DNA from: Psychrobacter sp. JCM 18903
GTDB taxonomy: Bacteria > Pseudomonadota > Gammaproteobacteria > Pseudomonadales > Moraxellaceae
Assembly: GCF_000586475.1 (NCBI RefSeq)
Contig: NZ_BAWJ01000010.1
Location: 1-64,000 of the forward strand
Reading direction: 5' to 3'
Length of the DNA stretch: 64,000 nucleotides
In this document: in pieces, positions 62,333-64,000 of the stretch
Position numbering within the stretch: the first letter of the stretch is position 1
Layout of the letters: each line of letters begins with the position of its first letter
Position numbers and translations under genes: made by a program
The notes under the pieces: generated by a model
Told to the model about the DNA's origin: nothing
Seen by the model: only the letters and a program-made list of their open reading frames with translations
Database searches by the model: none

Positions 62333-62851
62333 TTAACGTAAGACCTTTTTAATACTAGCGCCCAGTTTTAGGACTTTTTTGAGGATGCTTGTGGGCAGTT
62401 TAAGCATCTCAGATGACCATGTGGTTAGGGTACTAACGAATTCTTGGGTATCACGAATACGTGACTTTACCTCATTATTTTCATGTTCAAATTCAGGACT
62501 GTCCATCAATTCTTGTAAGAACTGTACTGTTGGCTCAAGCTCACGCTTTTGTCGTTCAACCACGATGATGCGTGCCAGCTCCCAAACATCAGTATTGGTT
62601 GTGAAGTGATCGCGACGATTACCCAATATAGAAACCTTTTGTACCAAGCCCCAATGCTGCAACTCTTTAATACTGTTTGAGACGTTAGAGCGAGCAACAC
62701 CAAGTGTGTCGGTAATTTCTTCAGCATTTAATGGCTTACCAATGATGAATAACAACGCATGAATCTGTGACATGGTGCGATTGACGCCCCACTGCGAGCC
62801 CATTTCACCCCAATGTAAGATAAATTTTTCGGTCACAGGATTCAGTTTCAT
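62333..62851 (-). CDS. GbsR/MarR-type transcriptional regulator
   Basis: 172 residues: winged helix-turn-helix with MSQIHALLFIIGKPLNAEEITDTLGVARSNVSNSIKELQHWGLVQ, then HTH wing GNRRDHFTTNTDVWELARII and a helical C-terminal dimerisation part. The GbsR group often represses genes for osmoprotectants or membrane enzymes and may sense a small ligand. The gene is upstream of desaturase B on the same strand, and its own upstream region holds the same 20-bp palindrome. Predicted role: local repressor of the desaturases and of itself. Confidence 0.85.
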   Translation of the reverse strand: MKLNPVTEKFILHWGEMGSQWGVNRTMSQIHALLFIIGKPLNAEEITDTLGVARSNVSNSIKELQHWGLVQKVSILGNRRDHFTTNTDVWELARIIVVERQKRELEPTVQFLQELMDSPEFEHENNEVKSRIRDTQEFVSTLTTWSSEMLKLPTSILKKVLKLGASIKKVLR

Positions 62852-62915
62852 GATTAATCTGCACTCTATTTTATAAGTTTTGGTTATTTATTGACTTATC
62901 TTGCGCTATTCTTTT

Positions 62916-62935
62916 ATTTCTGTCAATAGTGAAAT
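62916..62935. promoter_or_regulatory. Predicted operator upstream of the regulator gene
   Basis: ATTTCTGTCAATAGTGAAAT, 64 bp upstream of the regulator ATG, contains TTGACA on the minus strand at the same position as in the desaturase B promoter; a matching -10 is poor (CAAGAT). Confidence 0.6.
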
Positions 62936-62973
62936 CAACAGATAACACTCATCACTTGGTTGACTGTCATGCG

Positions 62974-63603
62974 CTAACGAATCACTAAACCCGTGGTTGC
63001 GTCACGAATTTGGCTCGGTAAAGTATAGCCTAATGTTTCAGCCTGCAAGTAGCTGATTTGCTCGCCAAAATACCCATACGCATCAGTGAAAGTCATAGCA
63101 GGCGGTTGCCCTGATGGATTACAGCTTGTGGAAACCAATAGTCCAAATGGGTTTTGAACGTCGACCAGTTGTTGGCACAATTGACGAATCATAGGATGCG
63201 CAATAACTCTAACCGCCACTGTTTGATGCTGCCCCGTGATCCAAGGAGGGATAGTCGTTTCAAGTGTCTGAGGGATAGGCAGTAGCCATGTATGGGCTTG
63301 CTTACCTTGTAGCTCTATACTGTCAGTATCTGCCTGCCAACTCTTGATGATTTGTTGGCGCAGACCTTCTTCTAAAGGCTCTAGTAACGGCATTAAACGC
63401 TCAGCGCTGTCAGTAATGACGATCATGCCTTTGGCTTGTGGACGCTGTTTAATGGATAAAATACATTGAACGGCTGCTTCGTCATAAGCGTCACAACCAA
63501 TACCCCAAACGCTTTCGGTGGGATAAGCAAGTAGCTGTCCTTCTTTAAGCCATTTGGCAGCTTGAATGACAGAGTCAGTAGTAAAAGATGTGTATTTTTC
63601 CAT
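62974..63603 (-). CDS. tsaC: L-threonylcarbamoyladenylate synthase (TsaC/YrdC type)
   Basis: Makes the activated threonyl-carbamoyl-AMP used by the t6A tRNA modification. 209 residues, the single-domain YrdC fold: LLAYPTESVWGIGCDAYDE at the N-terminus, the KQRPQAKGMIVI motif and STSCNPSGQPP (SANxSG-like) at the ATP site. No Sua5 C-terminal domain, so TsaC type. It follows dprA (partly visible at the right edge), the same gene order as in E. coli, with a miniature element inserted between them. Confidence 0.93.
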   Translation of the reverse strand: MEKYTSFTTDSVIQAAKWLKEGQLLAYPTESVWGIGCDAYDEAAVQCILSIKQRPQAKGMIVITDSAERLMPLLEPLEEGLRQQIIKSWQADTDSIELQGKQAHTWLLPIPQTLETTIPPWITGQHQTVAVRVIAHPMIRQLCQQLVDVQNPFGLLVSTSCNPSGQPPAMTFTDAYGYFGEQISYLQAETLGYTLPSQIRDATTGLVIR

Positions 63604-63705
63604 GGCTTGAAGGCTTCAAAAAGGTAGAAATTTAAGCACTCATCATAACATAAGACTAAGAAAAATTAGGGCAGCGAAGTTTAAAGCGACCTTATTAGCA
63701 GCTAC

Positions 63706-63881
63706 CTAGGGCGTGTCATCAATTAGCACATTAGTACGTTTAGTGGTCTTAAAATGGCTAAATTTTTCTAAACATCGTCAGAAATTTTGTCAATATGTTC
63801 ATATTAACGGCAATTTCTTCCTTGTTTATCTACAATTTTTCTCATTTTAAGCCTCACAATCTAATTGATGACACGCCCTAG
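63706..63881. mobile_element. Miniature inverted-repeat element, copy 2 (intact ends)
   Basis: 176 bp bounded by perfect 21-bp inverted repeats, core GGGCGTGTCATCAATTAG, with CTAG at both ends. No coding frame of useful size. Reverse-complement interior matches copy 1 at 42617-42790 in several blocks. It is inserted in the spacer between dprA and tsaC. Confidence 0.9.
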
Positions 63882-63947
63882 ATTGTACTGTCGTCAATCA
63901 CTTGGCAGTAGATAGGTGAAAAGCCTAAAGCGATAGAAAGTACAATT

Positions 63948-64000
63948 TTAGACGCGCAAATACCGTCCGCCTTGCACACTAATGATGCCTAATAATTCAA
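63948..64000 (-). CDS. dprA: DNA-processing protein DprA, C-terminal end (partial)
   Basis: The last 16 codons before the stop at 63948-63950 read ELLGIISVQGGRYLRV, matching the winged-helix end of DprA (a LELKGLI...GGYVR type). The gene continues past the right edge. DprA loads RecA onto incoming single-stranded DNA during transformation. The neighbour tsaC supports the call. Confidence 0.65.
   Translation of the reverse strand, partial: ELLGIISVQGGRYLRV

Overview
The window looks like a chromosomal segment of a Psychrobacter-like gammaproteobacterium (Moraxellaceae). This is inferred from the protein sequences: a complete Na+-translocating NADH:quinone reductase locus with apbE and nqrM, a family IV (HSL-type) lipase resembling those of cold-adapted Moraxella/Psychrobacter, scattered his genes, bioF-bioC, grpE-dnaK without dnaJ, and several small membrane proteins and lipoproteins of the kind common in this family. 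Coding sequence is moderately AT-rich. There is no phage, plasmid or CRISPR signature.

Layout. 0-7 kb: a consensus promoter fires off the left edge, then thrS-infC (infC with an AUU start), telA and rnr. 7-10 kb (minus): a small membrane-anchored protein, a BON-MscS channel and hisA, then about 1.1 kb without a gene. 11-20.4 kb: nqrABCDEF, a small lipoprotein, an SDR, apbE and nqrM, which together encode the Na+ pump and its flavinylation and Fe-site maturation factors. 20.8-26.4 kb: an MFS carrier, a GDSL esterase lipoprotein and a YbbA/YbbP-type ABC pair. 26.4-31.6 kb: an AT-rich accessory stretch (DUF4760 protein, lipoproteins, unknown secreted and membrane proteins, a 45-nt palindrome) around avtA. 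31.7-37.7 kb: hisH-hisB, a GNAT/PanZ-like protein, tRNA-Phe, DUF4385, gph and comM. 38-45.8 kb: an Ntn-hydrolase acylase, hemN, a miniature inverted-repeat element, a phytase-like esterase and a QmcA/NfeD pair. 45.9-53.1 kb: three tandem OmpA-like barrel proteins, bioF-bioC and grpE-dnaK. 53.6-57.5 kb: a lipase and two tandem membrane metallophosphoesterases. 57.6-64 kb (all minus): a lipid-modification neighbourhood with two paralogous fatty acid desaturases, two related 4-TM membrane proteins, a DCC-family thiol protein, an SDR39U1 epimerase and a GbsR/MarR-type regulator, followed by tsaC and the 3' end of dprA.

The most interesting inferred system is at the right end. The GbsR/MarR-type regulator gene and both desaturase genes each carry the same 20-bp palindrome (ATTTCTGT-N4-ACAGAAAT type) 64-96 bp upstream of the start codon. 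At desB it overlaps the -35 box of a near-consensus promoter. This predicts a local, autoregulated membrane-fluidity regulon. Two parS-like palindromes (GTTTCACATGAAAC) lie inside the same neighbourhood, and a second copy of the miniature element sits between dprA and tsaC.

Quality warning. Thirteen genes, including the essential thrS, are broken by single-base losses at about 20 sites. Every loss is the contraction of a homopolymer run by one base, and restoring it returns a full-length conserved protein. I read these as sequence errors, not pseudogenes, and report the genes at full extent with the break positions noted.
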